Notes: a model not told the origin generated them from the letters alone. 64,000 nucleotides of DNA from Rhizobium sp. R635 (GCF_002211285.1 NZ_LOKX01000014.1:1-64000), one strand, 5' to 3'; positions 1 to 12,285 are shown, counted from the first letter of the stretch. Program-made: numbers and translations.

Positions 1-497
1 CCAGAACACAAACCAGCATCAGCCAATCCGCTTGAGTTTCACTAGAACGAGTAACTTCGTCGCCAGCAGCGCCGCCGCCCTCGTCAGTGAGTGGGCTTAT
101 AGAACTAACCCTCCCAAACAGTCAACAGCGCTTTTTGAAAAAAATGATATTTCTTTCAATTCATTGTTTTTGCATCGAAATTTTCGACCGGCATCAAAAT
201 ACGGTCGTTTTCCGGATTCCGACCCACCCGAGAGAGCGGGAAAAACGAAGGGCTTGCGACTTTATCGCGGAAAGAACGCTCTTTCGTCCCAGGCGCCGCG
301 ACTTGATCACAATCTGCTGGTCTTAAGAGACGCACGATTCACACAGGCAAAGGCCGGTAGACTGCCGTTTCGTGAGCGATTTGACTTCCATGCCTAAAAT
401 ATGCACATCTTTTGCCCCAGCCAGAATGGCCACCCATGCTCCCAGAGACGCCTGATGTAAGGACGCGGACCCGATTGCCATGATGACGGAGAAAACG
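1..497. other. Upstream region without a recognised gene
   Basis: No reading frame here has a recognisable product. Frames of 79-233 residues cross the stretch on both strands, but their products are Arg/Ser/Phe-rich or low complexity and look like chance translations. Bases 120-190 are noticeably AT-richer than the rest of the window, which would suit a promoter region for the rightward peptidase gene, but I cannot assign -35/-10 boxes with confidence. The left edge may also contain the end of a transcription unit outside the window. Confidence 0.5.
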
Positions 498-2420
498 ATG
501 ATCCGCTCGTTGGGCAACGAGCCTCCGCTTCTGGCCGACGGCAGGCGCGCTCCCGATCGCCGCGAGGTTTCTCTGCGCTGGCTCTCGGGCACGTTCCTCA
601 CCGGCATCACATCTTCCGTGCTGATGGGTGTCGCGCTTTTCGCCGCCCTCGACGGCCGCCAGCAGCTGGCGATCCCGGCCGAAGCCTATGCCAGTGCGGC
701 AGCGGACGCGCATGTCGATACGACGGTGGCGCGCGGCGGCCGGCTGATTGCGCCGGCCATCGCCGCGAAACCTTCCGACCGCGCCATCATGGAAGTGTCG
801 ACCGTCGTCCACGACGGCGAGAAAGAGGTCGTGCGCCGCCAGCCCTTCGCCCATGTGAAGATGACGCTGGCCGCCAATCACGTCGCGACCGAAGACTATC
901 CGGATTTCGATCCTCTGGCGATCTTTTCCGCCGACGAGCCGCAGCCTGCGCCGCAAAGCCGCACCGGTGCGCTTTATGGTTCGGATGTCGAATCCGAAGT
1001 CAGCCTGAAGACCATTCCCTTCCCGACCGGCAAGACCCAAATGAAGATGGCCGCCGGCCTGTCGCTCGAAGAGGTCGAGGAGAACGTGCGCTCCAACGGT
1101 TCGGTTTTGACCGATGGCAACACGCAGCTTGCGGCCCTCTATTACGTCGACCCGCGCCGCTTCTCCAACGAGGATGCCGATGTCGACCTGACCGCCGGTC
1201 TCGCCGCCCGTGTTCTCGAACAGAACATGACGGTCTCCGCGCCGGAATCGATCACGCCGCAGACCGAGGAATTCGCCGACGACATCCTGCCGGTGCGCAC
1301 GGACACGACGATTTCCAAAGCGCTGACGGATTCAGGTTATCCGCAGCAATATGCCGATGGCATCGCCGGCTATATCGCGCAGGAACTGGGCACCAACGAA
1401 CTCGACAACGGCGACGTACTGCGCATCGGCATCATCCAGAAGGGTGAGCAGGCAAAGATCATCCGCGCCAGCGTCTATCGCGGCACGCGCCACCTTGCCA
1501 CCGTCGCCCTTGACGACAAGGGCAAATACGTGACCGGCAGCCCGCCGCCGATGCTCGACGCCATCGCCACGGCCTTCGACGACAATTCCTTTGCTCCGCC
1601 GCCCGGCCAGAACCTGCCGCGCGTCTATGACGGCATTTATCGCGCCGCCCTTTCCTACGGCATGACCAAGGATATGACGGCGCTGATCATCAAGCTTCTT
1701 GCCAGCAATGTCGATTTTCAGGCGCAGCTGCGGCCGAGCGATACTCTTGAAGCCTTCTTCTCCGTCGCCGACAGCGCCGGCAAGGCGACCGAGGATTCCG
1801 AGCTGCTCTACGTCAACGCCCGTTTCGGCGATACGCAGACACGCTTCTACCGCTTCCAGGACCCCGAGGACGGCACGGTCGATTATTTCGACGAGAACGG
1901 CAAGAGCATCCGCCAGTTCCTGCTGCGCAACCCTGTCCCGAACGGCATCTTCAAATCCGGCTTCGGCATGCGCCGTCACCCGATCCTTGGTTTCGCCCGC
2001 ATGCACACCGGCGTCGATTGGGCGGCACCCCGCGGCACGGCAATCATCGCCGCCGGCAACGGCACGGTCGAAAAAGCCGGCTGGGATTCCGGCGGCTACG
2101 GCAACCAGACGATCATCCGTCATGCCAATGGATATGAATCCTCCTACAACCACCAGAGCGCCATCGCCAAGGGTGTCGTTCCCGGCGCCAAGATCCGCCA
2201 GGGCCAGGTGATCGGCTGGGTCGGCACGACAGGCGAATCCACCGGCCCGCACCTGCATTACGAACTTATCGTCAACGGCACCAAGGTCGATCCGCTACGC
2301 ATCCGCCTGCCGGGCGGCAAATCCCTGCAGGGCGAGGCGCTGGCGAAATTCGAGGACGAGCGCAAACGCATCGATACGCTGCTGAACAATCAGACGCCGG
2401 ATCAGGTGGCGAGCAAGTAA
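498..2420 (+). CDS. M23 family metallopeptidase (LytM/NlpD-like), membrane anchored
   Basis: Predicted peptidoglycan endopeptidase of 640 residues. A hydrophobic segment at about residues 28-51 probably anchors it in the inner membrane, with the rest in the periplasm. The C-terminal M23 (LytM) domain carries the expected zinc ligands: the HxxxD of MHTGVDW near residue 505 and the HLH of GPHLHYEL near residue 585. This agrees with an active enzyme rather than a degenerate LytM factor. The long middle part is poorly conserved and probably holds an opacity-associated/LysM-like region. An in-frame ATG lies at 480, but a GGAG sits 6 bases before the ATG at 498, so the later start is preferred. It converges on clpB across a shared terminator. 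The family cuts stem-peptide cross-links; the exact substrate is not known. Confidence 0.85.
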   Translation: MIRSLGNEPPLLADGRRAPDRREVSLRWLSGTFLTGITSSVLMGVALFAALDGRQQLAIPAEAYASAAADAHVDTTVARGGRLIAPAIAAKPSDRAIMEVSTVVHDGEKEVVRRQPFAHVKMTLAANHVATEDYPDFDPLAIFSADEPQPAPQSRTGALYGSDVESEVSLKTIPFPTGKTQMKMAAGLSLEEVEENVRSNGSVLTDGNTQLAALYYVDPRRFSNEDADVDLTAGLAARVLEQNMTVSAPESITPQTEEFADDILPVRTDTTISKALTDSGYPQQYADGIAGYIAQELGTNELDNGDVLRIGIIQKGEQAKIIRASVYRGTRHLATVALDDKGKYVTGSPPPMLDAIATAFDDNSFAPPPGQNLPRVYDGIYRAALSYGMTKDMTALIIKLLASNVDFQAQLRPSDTLEAFFSVADSAGKATEDSELLYVNARFGDTQTRFYRFQDPEDGTVDYFDENGKSIRQFLLRNPVPNGIFKSGFGMRRHPILGFARMHTGVDWAAPRGTAIIAAGNGTVEKAGWDSGGYGNQTIIRHANGYESSYNHQSAIAKGVVPGAKIRQGQVIGWVGTTGESTGPHLHYELIVNGTKVDPLRIRLPGGKSLQGEALAKFEDERKRIDTLLNNQTPDQVASK

Positions 2421-2428
2421 TCCAAACG

Positions 2429-2454
2429 AAAATGGCGGCCGAAGCCGCCATTTT
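2429..2454. terminator. Bidirectional intrinsic terminator between M23 peptidase and clpB
   Basis: Perfect 11-bp inverted repeat (AAAATGGCGGC and its complement) around a CGAA tetraloop. It ends in T-runs on both strands because the outer stem is A/T. It lies between the convergent stops at 2420 and 2475, so it can serve both genes. Confidence 0.8.
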
Positions 2455-2474
2455 GCCATTCCTCGGCAAGCAAT

Positions 2475-5075
<2,601 letters not shown>

Positions 5076-5194
5076 ATTCCACCTCCTGGATCGCCCTGCC
5101 CTTTCTAGGCGCAGACCGATGATTGAGATCGACCCCCTGAAAAGGCAGGCCGCGCTTGGCCCATCTGGGGTTTGGGCGAAGCAGTTCGAGGAGA

Positions 5195-5223
5195 ATATGG
5201 TAGCCTATCCGAAGAGTTTAAAG
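5195..5223 (-). promoter_or_regulatory. Candidate heat-shock (RpoH) promoter for clpB
   Basis: On the minus strand, CTTTAAA (5217-5223) and CCATAT (5195-5200) are separated by 16 bases, about 120 bp upstream of the clpB start. They resemble the alphaproteobacterial RpoH pattern CTTGAA / CCATnT. The -35 has T instead of G at its fourth base and the spacing is slightly long, so this is only a candidate. Confidence 0.3.
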
Positions 5224-5235
5224 AGCCCGCAAAAT

Positions 5236-5266
5236 GAAAATCCCCGGCACGAGGCCGGGGATTTTC
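5236..5266 (-). terminator. Intrinsic terminator downstream of the DUF4167 gene
   Basis: Perfect 13-bp inverted repeat (GAAAATCCCCGGC / GCCGGGGATTTTC) with a 5-base loop. On the minus strand the stem runs out into ATTTTCATTTTGC. It lies 60 bp past the stop of the leftward DUF4167 gene and upstream of the clpB promoter region. Confidence 0.8.
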
Positions 5267-5327
5267 AAGGAAATTCGAAGAGATGGCATAAGCGGCCGGC
5301 TCTCCCCGAAAGAAGAGGCGAAATCCC

Positions 5328-6047
5328 TCACTCCGAAGCAGCGTCCGCCAGAACAGGCGCCTCGGCGGAAGCACCTTCGCCTTCGGAAGCACCGTCACCT
5401 TCCGCGCCGCGGCGCGGGCGACGGGGACGGTTGCCGGGGCTGCGGCGGCGAGGCTGGCGTTCGCGCGACTGGCCGGCGGAACCTTCCTCGTCCATGGCGA
5501 CCTCGGCCGGAATGCCTTCGATCTCCGGCTGCGGGCCGGTTCCGTCGATGACCTCGGGCTGGGGGGCCGGGGCAGCTGCGGCAACAGGGGCCGGCGCCGG
5601 CTTCGGCTGATGCTGCCTGCTCTGCGGCGGCTGGACGACAACGACGTCGTCGCCGTCATTGTCGTTGGCATCGATGTCGTCGCTGTCGCGGTCGGCGGCT
5701 TCGCGATCATTGTATTCGCCGCGGTCGTCGCGCTGGAAGCGTTCCTGCATCTGCGCCTGGGCGCTGGCGATGATACGATTGTAGTGTTCGGCGTGCTGAA
5801 GATAGTTCTCGGCGATCACCCGGTCGCCGGAGCTCTGGGCGTCGCGGGCGAGCTGCGCGTATTTTTCGGCAATATGCTGGGCAGTACCGCGAATCTTCAC
5901 ATCGGGGCCGGAGCTGTCATAGGTCCGGGTCAGCGGGTTACCGCCCTTGCGGTTGAAATTGTTGTTATTGTTATTTCCACCGCCGCCATTGTTATTATTG
6001 TTGTTACCACGCCCTCGACCGCGCTTGTTCTGCTGTCCTGGCCTCAT
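5328..6047 (-). CDS. DUF4167 domain-containing protein, Asn/Arg/Gly-rich N-terminus
   Basis: Uncharacterised alphaproteobacterial protein of 239 residues. The conserved DUF4167 block (about 25-110) contains TRTYDSSGPDVKIRGTAQHI, followed by a helical stretch including AQLARDAQSSGDRV. Before it lies a basic, low-complexity run rich in Arg, Gly and Asn. After it come an acidic Asp/Asn stretch, an Ala/Pro stretch, and a very basic RRRSPGNRPRRPRRG tract. This arrangement suggests binding to RNA or another polyanion, but that is inference. An upstream frame start at 6101 exists, but AGGTG lies 8 bases before the ATG at 6047 and the DUF4167 family begins MRPGQQN, so 6047 was chosen. Often found near prmC/prfA in Rhizobiales, as here. 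Confidence 0.85.
   Translation of the reverse strand: MRPGQQNKRGRGRGNNNNNNGGGGNNNNNNFNRKGGNPLTRTYDSSGPDVKIRGTAQHIAEKYAQLARDAQSSGDRVIAENYLQHAEHYNRIIASAQAQMQERFQRDDRGEYNDREAADRDSDDIDANDNDGDDVVVVQPPQSRQHQPKPAPAPVAAAAPAPQPEVIDGTGPQPEIEGIPAEVAMDEEGSAGQSRERQPRRRSPGNRPRRPRRGAEGDGASEGEGASAEAPVLADAASE
5950..6010. repeat. Imperfect ATT/GTT trinucleotide repeat encoding poly-Asn
   Basis: Two runs of TTG/TTA-type triplets on the plus strand, separated by a CCACCGCCGCC block. On the minus strand they read as AAC/AAT and GGN codons, giving two six-Asn runs in the DUF4167 protein. It is much AT-richer than the flanking coding sequence and could vary in length by replication slippage. Confidence 0.7.
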
Positions 6048-6391
6048 AGATCGTTCACCTGAATTCTCTGTTTGTGATGGATACATGGCACCAACCGCCA
6101 TGACCGGAAAACCGGGTCAGGACCTTTGTGCCGCGAGCATACTGCGCCTTTGCGCCGACCTGCCGCTTGGTTCTCAAGTCAGTTTGACTGATTCACGCAT
6201 TGGGTCGTGTTCAACCGTTGAAACTCTCGTTTAAAAGAGCGGACCCCCGAGGCAAACCAAGTACCGAACGAATCTCGTTCATTCCTATCTGCCCAACACG
6301 TGACCGCAACCTATCTTGCTTCCCCCGGAAATCCAAGCGTTTTCTTCGCAATAGCAATAATGTTCTGTTCAATGCCGGCAATTATCGCCGC
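6048..6391. other. Intergenic region upstream of DUF4167 and downstream of prmC
   Basis: 344 bp without a credible reading frame. It must hold the promoter of the leftward DUF4167 gene and the transcription end of the ptsP-prfA-prmC unit. I see no strong hairpin-plus-T terminator and no clear promoter boxes. Confidence 0.45.
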
Positions 6392-7252
6392 TTACGCGAG
6401 CGCGAACACGAGCACCCTGTCGTTTTGACCGTAATCTTTAACGGATTTGAGGCGCTTGAAACCTTTCGCTTCGAAGATCGCCGTCACATCGTTTCGCTGA
6501 TCGTAGCCGATTTCCAGTCCCACGACCCCATCGGGCCTCATGAACCTTGCCGCATCCTTGGCTATGGCTTTGTAGGCGTCAAGCCCATCCGGGCCGCCAT
6601 CCAGCGCTGCAACCGGATCAAATTTCGTCACTTCGGGAGCGAGATCGTGAATGACATTGGAAGCAATATAGGGCGGATTTGAGACAATCGCGTGAAACGA
6701 GCCCTGGATGTTCTCGAACCATTTCGACTGCACGGCCTGAAAGCGATCCTGCAACCCGTTTCTTTCTGCGTTTGACTTTGCCGTCCGAAGTGCATCCGAC
6801 GATATGTCGCTGCCGATACCTGACGCCTCGGGACATTCGCTCAAAAGCGCGAGGCATATCGCCCCGGTCCCGGTTCCTACATCAAGGATATGGAGATTGT
6901 CCTCGGCCTTTGCAAGGTCCTTGAGATAGGGAAGCATCGTATCGACCAGAATTTCGGTATCGGGACGCGGCTCGAGCGTTTCCGCCGAAAGCCGAAGCGG
7001 CAGGCCGTAGAATTCCCGCTCGCCGAGAATGCGGTGCACCGGCTCATGGCCGAGCCGCCGTTCCAGCGCCTTTGCAATCGCTTCGGCCTGATCGGAAGAA
7101 AGCCTCTCGGCCGACCGCGTCAGGAGTTCGGTCGACGACAGCTTCAGCAAGCCGGCGACAAGCAGCCGCGCATCGGTCAGCGGATCGGCGATACCGCCTT
7201 CGGTGAAGCGGCGGCGCGCTTCGGCAAGCATATCGGCGATCGTCCGGCTCAC
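6392..7252 (-). CDS. prmC: Peptide chain release factor N5-glutamine methyltransferase
   Basis: Uses S-adenosylmethionine to methylate the glutamine of the GGQ motif in release factors RF1 and RF2, which raises termination efficiency. Of the 286 residues, the N-terminal helical bundle (about 1-90) binds the release factor. The Rossmann-type domain contains [15 protein letters not shown] (about 122-136) and the catalytic NPPY at 192-195. The start is GTG at 7252, overlapping the prfA stop in a GTGA arrangement, so translation is probably coupled to its own substrate gene. The prfA-prmC order is very widely conserved. Confidence 0.96.
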   Translation of the reverse strand: MSRTIADMLAEARRRFTEGGIADPLTDARLLVAGLLKLSSTELLTRSAERLSSDQAEAIAKALERRLGHEPVHRILGEREFYGLPLRLSAETLEPRPDTEILVDTMLPYLKDLAKAEDNLHILDVGTGTGAICLALLSECPEASGIGSDISSDALRTAKSNAERNGLQDRFQAVQSKWFENIQGSFHAIVSNPPYIASNVIHDLAPEVTKFDPVAALDGGPDGLDAYKAIAKDAARFMRPDGVVGLEIGYDQRNDVTAIFEAKGFKRLKSVKDYGQNDRVLVFALA

Positions 7253-8328
7253 TGCTGTTCGCCGAGCTGCGCCAGCTGGCTCGCCTGATAGTCGGCCATC
7301 AGCGCATCGACGACCTCCTCGATCTCGCCTTCCATCATCCGGTCGAGCTTGTAGAGCGTCAGGTTGATGCGGTGGTCGGTCACGCGGCCCTGCGGAAAAT
7401 TATAGGTGCGGATACGCTCGGAGCGGTCGCCGGAGCCGACCTGGCTCTTGCGATCGGCCGAACGCTCGCTGTCGGCCCGCTGCCGCTCGGCGTCGTAAAG
7501 CCTGGAACGCAGCACCTGCATCGCCTTGGCGCGATTCTGGTGCTGCGATTTTTCCGAGCTGGTGACGACGATGCCGGTCGGCAGGTGGGTAATCCGCACC
7601 GCCGAGTCCGTCGTATTGACGTGCTGGCCGCCGGCGCCCGAAGAACGCATCGTGTCGATGCGGATGTCTTCCGGCCGGATCTCGATATCGATCTCCTCGG
7701 CCTCCGGCAGCACCGCCACCGTCGCGGCCGACGTATGGATGCGCCCGCCCGCCTCGGTTTCCGGCACGCGCTGTACGCGGTGCACGCCGGATTCGAATTT
7801 CAGCTTGGCGAAAACGCCCCTGCCGGTGATCGTCGCGATGATTTCCTTGTAACCGCCGGCTTCACCCTCGCTTGCCGAGAGCACCTCCACCTTCCAGCTC
7901 TTCTCGGCGGCGAAGCGCTCGTACATGCGAAAGAGATCGCCGGCGAAAAGCGCCGCTTCCGAACCGCCGGTGCCTGCCCGGATTTCGAGAATTGCGCTCT
8001 TTTCGTCCGCCGCATCCTTCGGCAGGAGCAGGATCTGCATCTCCTGCTCCAGCGCCTCGATCCGCTCCTTCACCTCGGGCAGTTCGAGTTCGGCGAGATC
8101 GCGCATCTCACGATCGACCGACTTGTCTTCGAGCAGCGTGTCGAGATCGGCAAGCTCGGCGACCGCCTTCTCATAGGCGCGAATCTTCGTCACGACGGGC
8201 TGCAGCTCGGAATATTCGGATGCGAGCTTCACATAGACGTCGGCGGCGGGGCCGGCCGACATGCGCGCTTCGATTTCGCCGAAACGGCGTTCCAGCTCGC
8301 GCATCTTTTCAACGGGAAGCTTCGCCAC
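7249..8328 (-). CDS. prfA: Peptide chain release factor 1
   Basis: Recognises UAA and UAG in the ribosomal A site and triggers release of the finished protein. The 359 residues match RF1. The codon-recognition motif is a PxT (here PET, in [14 protein letters not shown]), and the peptidyl-hydrolysis GGQ is at residues 233-235. The GTG start at 8328 has GGAG at good spacing (GGAGTGAAGG). Together with ptsP upstream (28-bp gap) and prmC downstream (4-bp overlap) it forms one leftward unit. Confidence 0.97.
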   Translation of the reverse strand: MAKLPVEKMRELERRFGEIEARMSAGPAADVYVKLASEYSELQPVVTKIRAYEKAVAELADLDTLLEDKSVDREMRDLAELELPEVKERIEALEQEMQILLLPKDAADEKSAILEIRAGTGGSEAALFAGDLFRMYERFAAEKSWKVEVLSASEGEAGGYKEIIATITGRGVFAKLKFESGVHRVQRVPETEAGGRIHTSAATVAVLPEAEEIDIEIRPEDIRIDTMRSSGAGGQHVNTTDSAVRITHLPTGIVVTSSEKSQHQNRAKAMQVLRSRLYDAERQRADSERSADRKSQVGSGDRSERIRTYNFPQGRVTDHRINLTLYKLDRMMEGEIEEVVDALMADYQASQLAQLGEQQ

Positions 8329-8356
8329 CCTTCACTCCGATTCTTCTTGTATAGGC

Positions 8357-10624
8357 CTAAAGGGGAATATTGTGGCTCTCGGCGAAGCGGGCAAGCACTT
8401 CGCGCATCGGCACCATGGCGCTGTTATCGTCCAGCACCTCGTTCATCGCTTTCGTCAGCGCGCCGACATCCAGCCCGAGCAGCATCGCCTTCACAGGCCC
8501 GATCGAGGCCGGCGACATCGAAATCGAGCGGAAACCGATGCCGAGCAGCGCCATGGCCGAAATCGGCTTGCCGGCCAGCTCGCCGCAAAGGGTCACCGGC
8601 GTCTTGTTGCGGTCCGCCCCGCGCACGATATCGCGCAGGATGCGCAGGAACGGCTTGCCGAGCGGATCGAAACGGTCCGAGACCCGTGCATTGCCGCGGT
8701 CGACCGCCATCGAAAACTGAAAGAGGTCGTTCGAGCCGACCGAGACGAAATCAACCGCCTCCATCAACTCGTCGAGCTGCCAGAGCAGGGCCGGCACCTC
8801 GAGCATCGCCCCGAACTGCAGCTTGCGCGGCAGCCCGTGGCCGAAGCGCGAGAGATGCTGCACTTCCTTCTGCAGGAGTTCGCGCACCATCTTCAGCTCG
8901 GAAACCTCGGTCACCATCGGCACCATCAGCTTCAGCTCGGTGCCGGCCGATGCCTTCAGCATGGCGCGCAGCTGGGTGCGCAGCAGTCCCGGCCGGTCGA
9001 GCGACAGCCGGATGGCGCGCCAGCCGAGCGCGGGGTTTTCTTCCTCATGACCGCGGAAATAGGGCACCACCTTGTCGCCGCCGATATCGAGCGTCCGGAA
9101 GGTGACGACACGTCCCGCCGCCTGCTTCAGCACATTGCGGTAGAACAGCTCCTGCTCCTCCGCCTTCGGCATGGTGGAGGCGATCATGAACTGCAGTTCG
9201 GTGCGGAAGAGGCCGATGCCCTCCGCGCCGGATTCCGACAGCTGCGGCAGGTCGACCAGCAGGCCGGCATTCATCATCAGCGAGATGCGGTGTCCGTCCT
9301 TGGTCACCGGTTCGATGGCGCGCAGCGCCCGGAACTGCTCCTGCCGCCGGGCGCGGAAGCGGACCTTTTCCTCATAGGAACGCCGATGATCGGCCATCGG
9401 CCGCAGGTGCACATGCCCCTCGTCGGCGTCGATGATCACGGCGTCGCCGTTCTCGGCGAGCGCCACCACGCCGGCCGCCTGGCCGATGACCGGAATGCCC
9501 ATGGCGCGGGCGACGATCACCACATGGCTCGTCACCGCCCCTTCTTCTAGCACCAGCCCGCGAACGTTGGAGCGGGGATAATCGAGCAGCTCGGCCGCGC
9601 CCATGGCGCGGGCCAGAATGATCGCATCGTTCGGGAAGCCTTCCGCGGTCGTCCGGCCGGTATAACCGGTCAACTGCCTGAGCAGCCGGTTCGCCAGATC
9701 CTCGAAATCATGCATGCGTTCTCGCAGATAAGGGTCGGTCAACCGCATCATCCGCGCCTTGGTGTCGCTCTGCACCTTCTCGACTGCCGCTTCCGCTGTC
9801 AGGCCGTTGCGGATCGCCTCCTCGAGCTTGCGCACCCAGCCCTGGTCATGGGCGAACATGCGATAGGTTTCCAGCACCTCGCGATGCTCGCCCTCCATCG
9901 ACACGTCGCGGCGCGACAGCATGTCGTCGATCGAAATCCTGAGCGAGCCCATGGCCTCCGCCAGCCGCCGGATTTCCTTCTCCGCATCCTCGTTGAGCAG
10001 GTTGGTGACGACGATGCGCGGTTCGTGCAGCACGACATAGCCGAGGCCGATGCCGTCATTGTAAGTATCGCCGTCGATCGTCACCGAGCGCGTCAGGTCG
10101 AGTTCGAGCCCGGGCTTGGTAATCTTCTTGAGCTCGCCGGTGGCGATCATCTCGGCGAGCACCATCGCCGTCGTTTCGAGCGCCTCGACCTCCTCGTCGC
10201 GATAGTTGCGGCTCGCCTTGTTCTGCACGACGAGAACGCCGAGCGAGCGGCCGGTTCGGAGAATCGGCACGCCGAGGAAGGAATGATAGATTTCTTCGCC
10301 CGTCTCGGGCAGGTAGCGGAAGGCCGGATGCGATTGCGCGTCGGAAAGGTTCAGCGGCTGCGCCGAAGCGGCGATCGTACCGACGAGGCCCTGCCCCATC
10401 TTCAGTTGCGCCAGGTGCACGGCTTCGCGGTTGAGACCTTCGGTCGCATAGAGTTCGAGCACGCCGTCGGCGCGCAGCACGTAGACGGAGCAGACTTCCG
10501 CCACCATGTTGCCGGCGATCTGGCGAACGATCCGGTCAAGACGGTCCTGCGGCTCCAGCGGCTCTGCCATCAACTCGCGCAGCCGCCTGAGCAGCACGCG
10601 CGGACCGCCGGAAAGGTCTCTCAT
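8357..10624 (-). CDS. ptsP: Nitrogen-PTS enzyme I (phosphoenolpyruvate-protein phosphotransferase, PtsP/EI-Ntr)
   Basis: First phosphotransferase of the regulatory nitrogen PTS: it takes phosphate from phosphoenolpyruvate and passes it to NPr (PtsO) and then EIIA-Ntr. Order of domains in 755 residues: N-terminal GAF (about 15-165), PEP-utiliser N-terminal/NPr-binding region, swivelling phosphohistidine domain with H367 in GAVTSHVVIVAR, and the C-terminal PEP-binding barrel with the GLFRTELQFM and GSNDLFQF motifs. The GAF domain separates PtsP from sugar-PTS enzyme I. In relatives such as Sinorhizobium meliloti it responds to glutamine. It lies 89 bp downstream of lysC and just upstream of prfA; lysC-ptsP adjacency is common in alphaproteobacteria. 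No sugar permease genes are nearby, consistent with a regulatory role. Confidence 0.95.
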   Translation of the reverse strand: MRDLSGGPRVLLRRLRELMAEPLEPQDRLDRIVRQIAGNMVAEVCSVYVLRADGVLELYATEGLNREAVHLAQLKMGQGLVGTIAASAQPLNLSDAQSHPAFRYLPETGEEIYHSFLGVPILRTGRSLGVLVVQNKASRNYRDEEVEALETTAMVLAEMIATGELKKITKPGLELDLTRSVTIDGDTYNDGIGLGYVVLHEPRIVVTNLLNEDAEKEIRRLAEAMGSLRISIDDMLSRRDVSMEGEHREVLETYRMFAHDQGWVRKLEEAIRNGLTAEAAVEKVQSDTKARMMRLTDPYLRERMHDFEDLANRLLRQLTGYTGRTTAEGFPNDAIILARAMGAAELLDYPRSNVRGLVLEEGAVTSHVVIVARAMGIPVIGQAAGVVALAENGDAVIIDADEGHVHLRPMADHRRSYEEKVRFRARRQEQFRALRAIEPVTKDGHRISLMMNAGLLVDLPQLSESGAEGIGLFRTELQFMIASTMPKAEEQELFYRNVLKQAAGRVVTFRTLDIGGDKVVPYFRGHEEENPALGWRAIRLSLDRPGLLRTQLRAMLKASAGTELKLMVPMVTEVSELKMVRELLQKEVQHLSRFGHGLPRKLQFGAMLEVPALLWQLDELMEAVDFVSVGSNDLFQFSMAVDRGNARVSDRFDPLGKPFLRILRDIVRGADRNKTPVTLCGELAGKPISAMALLGIGFRSISMSPASIGPVKAMLLGLDVGALTKAMNEVLDDNSAMVPMREVLARFAESHNIPL

Positions 10625-10713
10625 GACGTCTCAAGCTCCCGAAACAACGCTCTCAGTCCCGGCGGGCCTGCCTCCGTCTCCTCAACCTGAAGGGGCAGCC
10701 CGCCCACTGGGAA

Positions 10714-11988
10714 TCAATTCTTATCCAGACCGTAGCAGGAATGCAAAGTCCTGACAGCGAGTTCTGCATAGGGACCGTCGATCAGGATGGAAATCTTGAT
10801 CTCGGAGGTCGTGATCGCCTTGATGTTGATGCCTTTTTCGGCAAGTGCACGAAACGCAGTCGCGGCGACGCCCGCATGGCTGCGCATACCGATGCCGATG
10901 ACGGATACTTTCACCAGCCCCGATTCGTTCTGCACGACATCGTAGCCGATCTTCTCCTTATGGTCGCCGAGAACCTTGATCGCCTTCTCGACGTCGCCAG
11001 ACGGCACGGTGAAGGTCATGTCGGTCTTCGATCCGTCCTCGGAAATATTCTGAACGATCATGTCGACATTGATATGGGATTCGGCAAGCGGCCCGAAGAT
11101 CGCGGCGGAGACGCCCGGCCGGTCGGCAAGACGGCGAAGCGAGATCTGAGCCTCATCCTTGGCATAGGCGATGCCGGTGACTACTTCCTGTTCCACGATT
11201 TCATCCTCGTCACAAATCAGCGTTCCGGGCGGGTTCAACAGATCGCCCATGCCCGGAGCATCGGGATCTTCGAAAGACGAGCGCACGAAGGTACGCACCT
11301 TATGCACCATGGCAAGCTCGACCGAACGCACCTGCAGCACCTTGGCACCGAGCGAGGCCATCTCCAGCATTTCCTCGAAGGCGATCTTCTTCAGCCTGCG
11401 CGCCTGCGGCACGATGCGCGGATCGGTCGTATAGACGCCGTCGACATCGGTATAGATATCGCAGCGATCGGCTTTGACAGCAGCCGCGATGGCGACGGCC
11501 GACGTGTCCGACCCGCCGCGCCCGAGTGTCGCGAGGCGGTTGTCCGGTCCCAATCCCTGGAAGCCGGCGATGACGGCGACCTGTCCCTCGCCCATCCGCT
11601 TGATGATGTCGGAGCCGTCGATCTCCAGGATACGCGCCGCGCCATGCGCATTGTCGGTGCGGATCGGGATCTGCCACCCCTGCCATGAGCGGGCATTGAT
11701 ATCCATCGCCTGCAATGCGATCGCAAGAAGACCTGATGTCACCTGTTCGCCGGAAGCGACCACCGCGTCATATTCGCGCGCATCGTAAAAGGGAGAATTG
11801 GCGCCGATCACCTTCGGCATGCCCTGCACCCAGCCGACCAACTCATTGGTCTTGCCGGACATGGCCGAGACCACCACTGCGACCTCGTGACCGGCATCGA
11901 CTTCGCGTTTCACGTGGCGGGCAACGTTCTTGATGCGGTCCAGGTCAGCGACGGACGTGCCGCCGAATTTCATTACGATGCGTGCCAT
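10714..11988 (-). CDS. lysC: Aspartate kinase
   Basis: Phosphorylates aspartate, the committed first step towards lysine, threonine, methionine and diaminopimelate. The 424 residues contain the N-terminal amino-acid-kinase domain beginning VMKFGGTSVAD and two C-terminal ACT domains (about 265-424) that normally bind lysine/threonine for feedback control. This is a monofunctional enzyme with no homoserine dehydrogenase fusion. ATG at 11988 is preceded by AGAGGC. It is divergent from ubiG and heads the leftward run towards ptsP. lysA, the last step of the lysine route, lies 36 kb away in this window and is not linked to it. Confidence 0.96.
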   Translation of the reverse strand: MARIVMKFGGTSVADLDRIKNVARHVKREVDAGHEVAVVVSAMSGKTNELVGWVQGMPKVIGANSPFYDAREYDAVVASGEQVTSGLLAIALQAMDINARSWQGWQIPIRTDNAHGAARILEIDGSDIIKRMGEGQVAVIAGFQGLGPDNRLATLGRGGSDTSAVAIAAAVKADRCDIYTDVDGVYTTDPRIVPQARRLKKIAFEEMLEMASLGAKVLQVRSVELAMVHKVRTFVRSSFEDPDAPGMGDLLNPPGTLICDEDEIVEQEVVTGIAYAKDEAQISLRRLADRPGVSAAIFGPLAESHINVDMIVQNISEDGSKTDMTFTVPSGDVEKAIKVLGDHKEKIGYDVVQNESGLVKVSVIGIGMRSHAGVAATAFRALAEKGINIKAITTSEIKISILIDGPYAELAVRTLHSCYGLDKN

Positions 11989-12285
11989 ATGCCTCTACCA
12001 CGACTGGCGCCGGAAAGCGGAAACCCCGACCCGGCATCACGAAAGCTCTGGGGCGGACCGCTTGGCGAAAGAGCCAAGCCCCCAATTTCTGGAACCGCTC
12101 TAAAAGCCCAGGCCCTGAAGGCCCCAAGTTGCGGCGTCTCTTAGCGAGTTTGGCGGGGGGAGGCAAGCACACGATATAAAGCAATTGCCGAGCGCCTCCA
12201 CGCTCGTCGCTCCTTGATACCCACGCCCCTTGACTTATGCCCCCGATCGTCCGACTTCACTTGTCACGAACGCAAGGAGAAGACG
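11989..12285. other. Divergent lysC / ubiG intergenic region
   Basis: 297 bp between divergent starts. GC-rich with several short imperfect inverted repeats, including GGCTT/AAGCC elements around 12059-12080. It must contain promoters for both genes. I could not recognise a riboswitch or leader peptide; no lysine-rich short frame precedes lysC. Confidence 0.4.

Noticed and set aside
22..397. Reading frame of 121 residues at the left edge
   Set aside because: Composition is that of a chance translation, there is no ribosome-binding site at its start, and no family resemblance.
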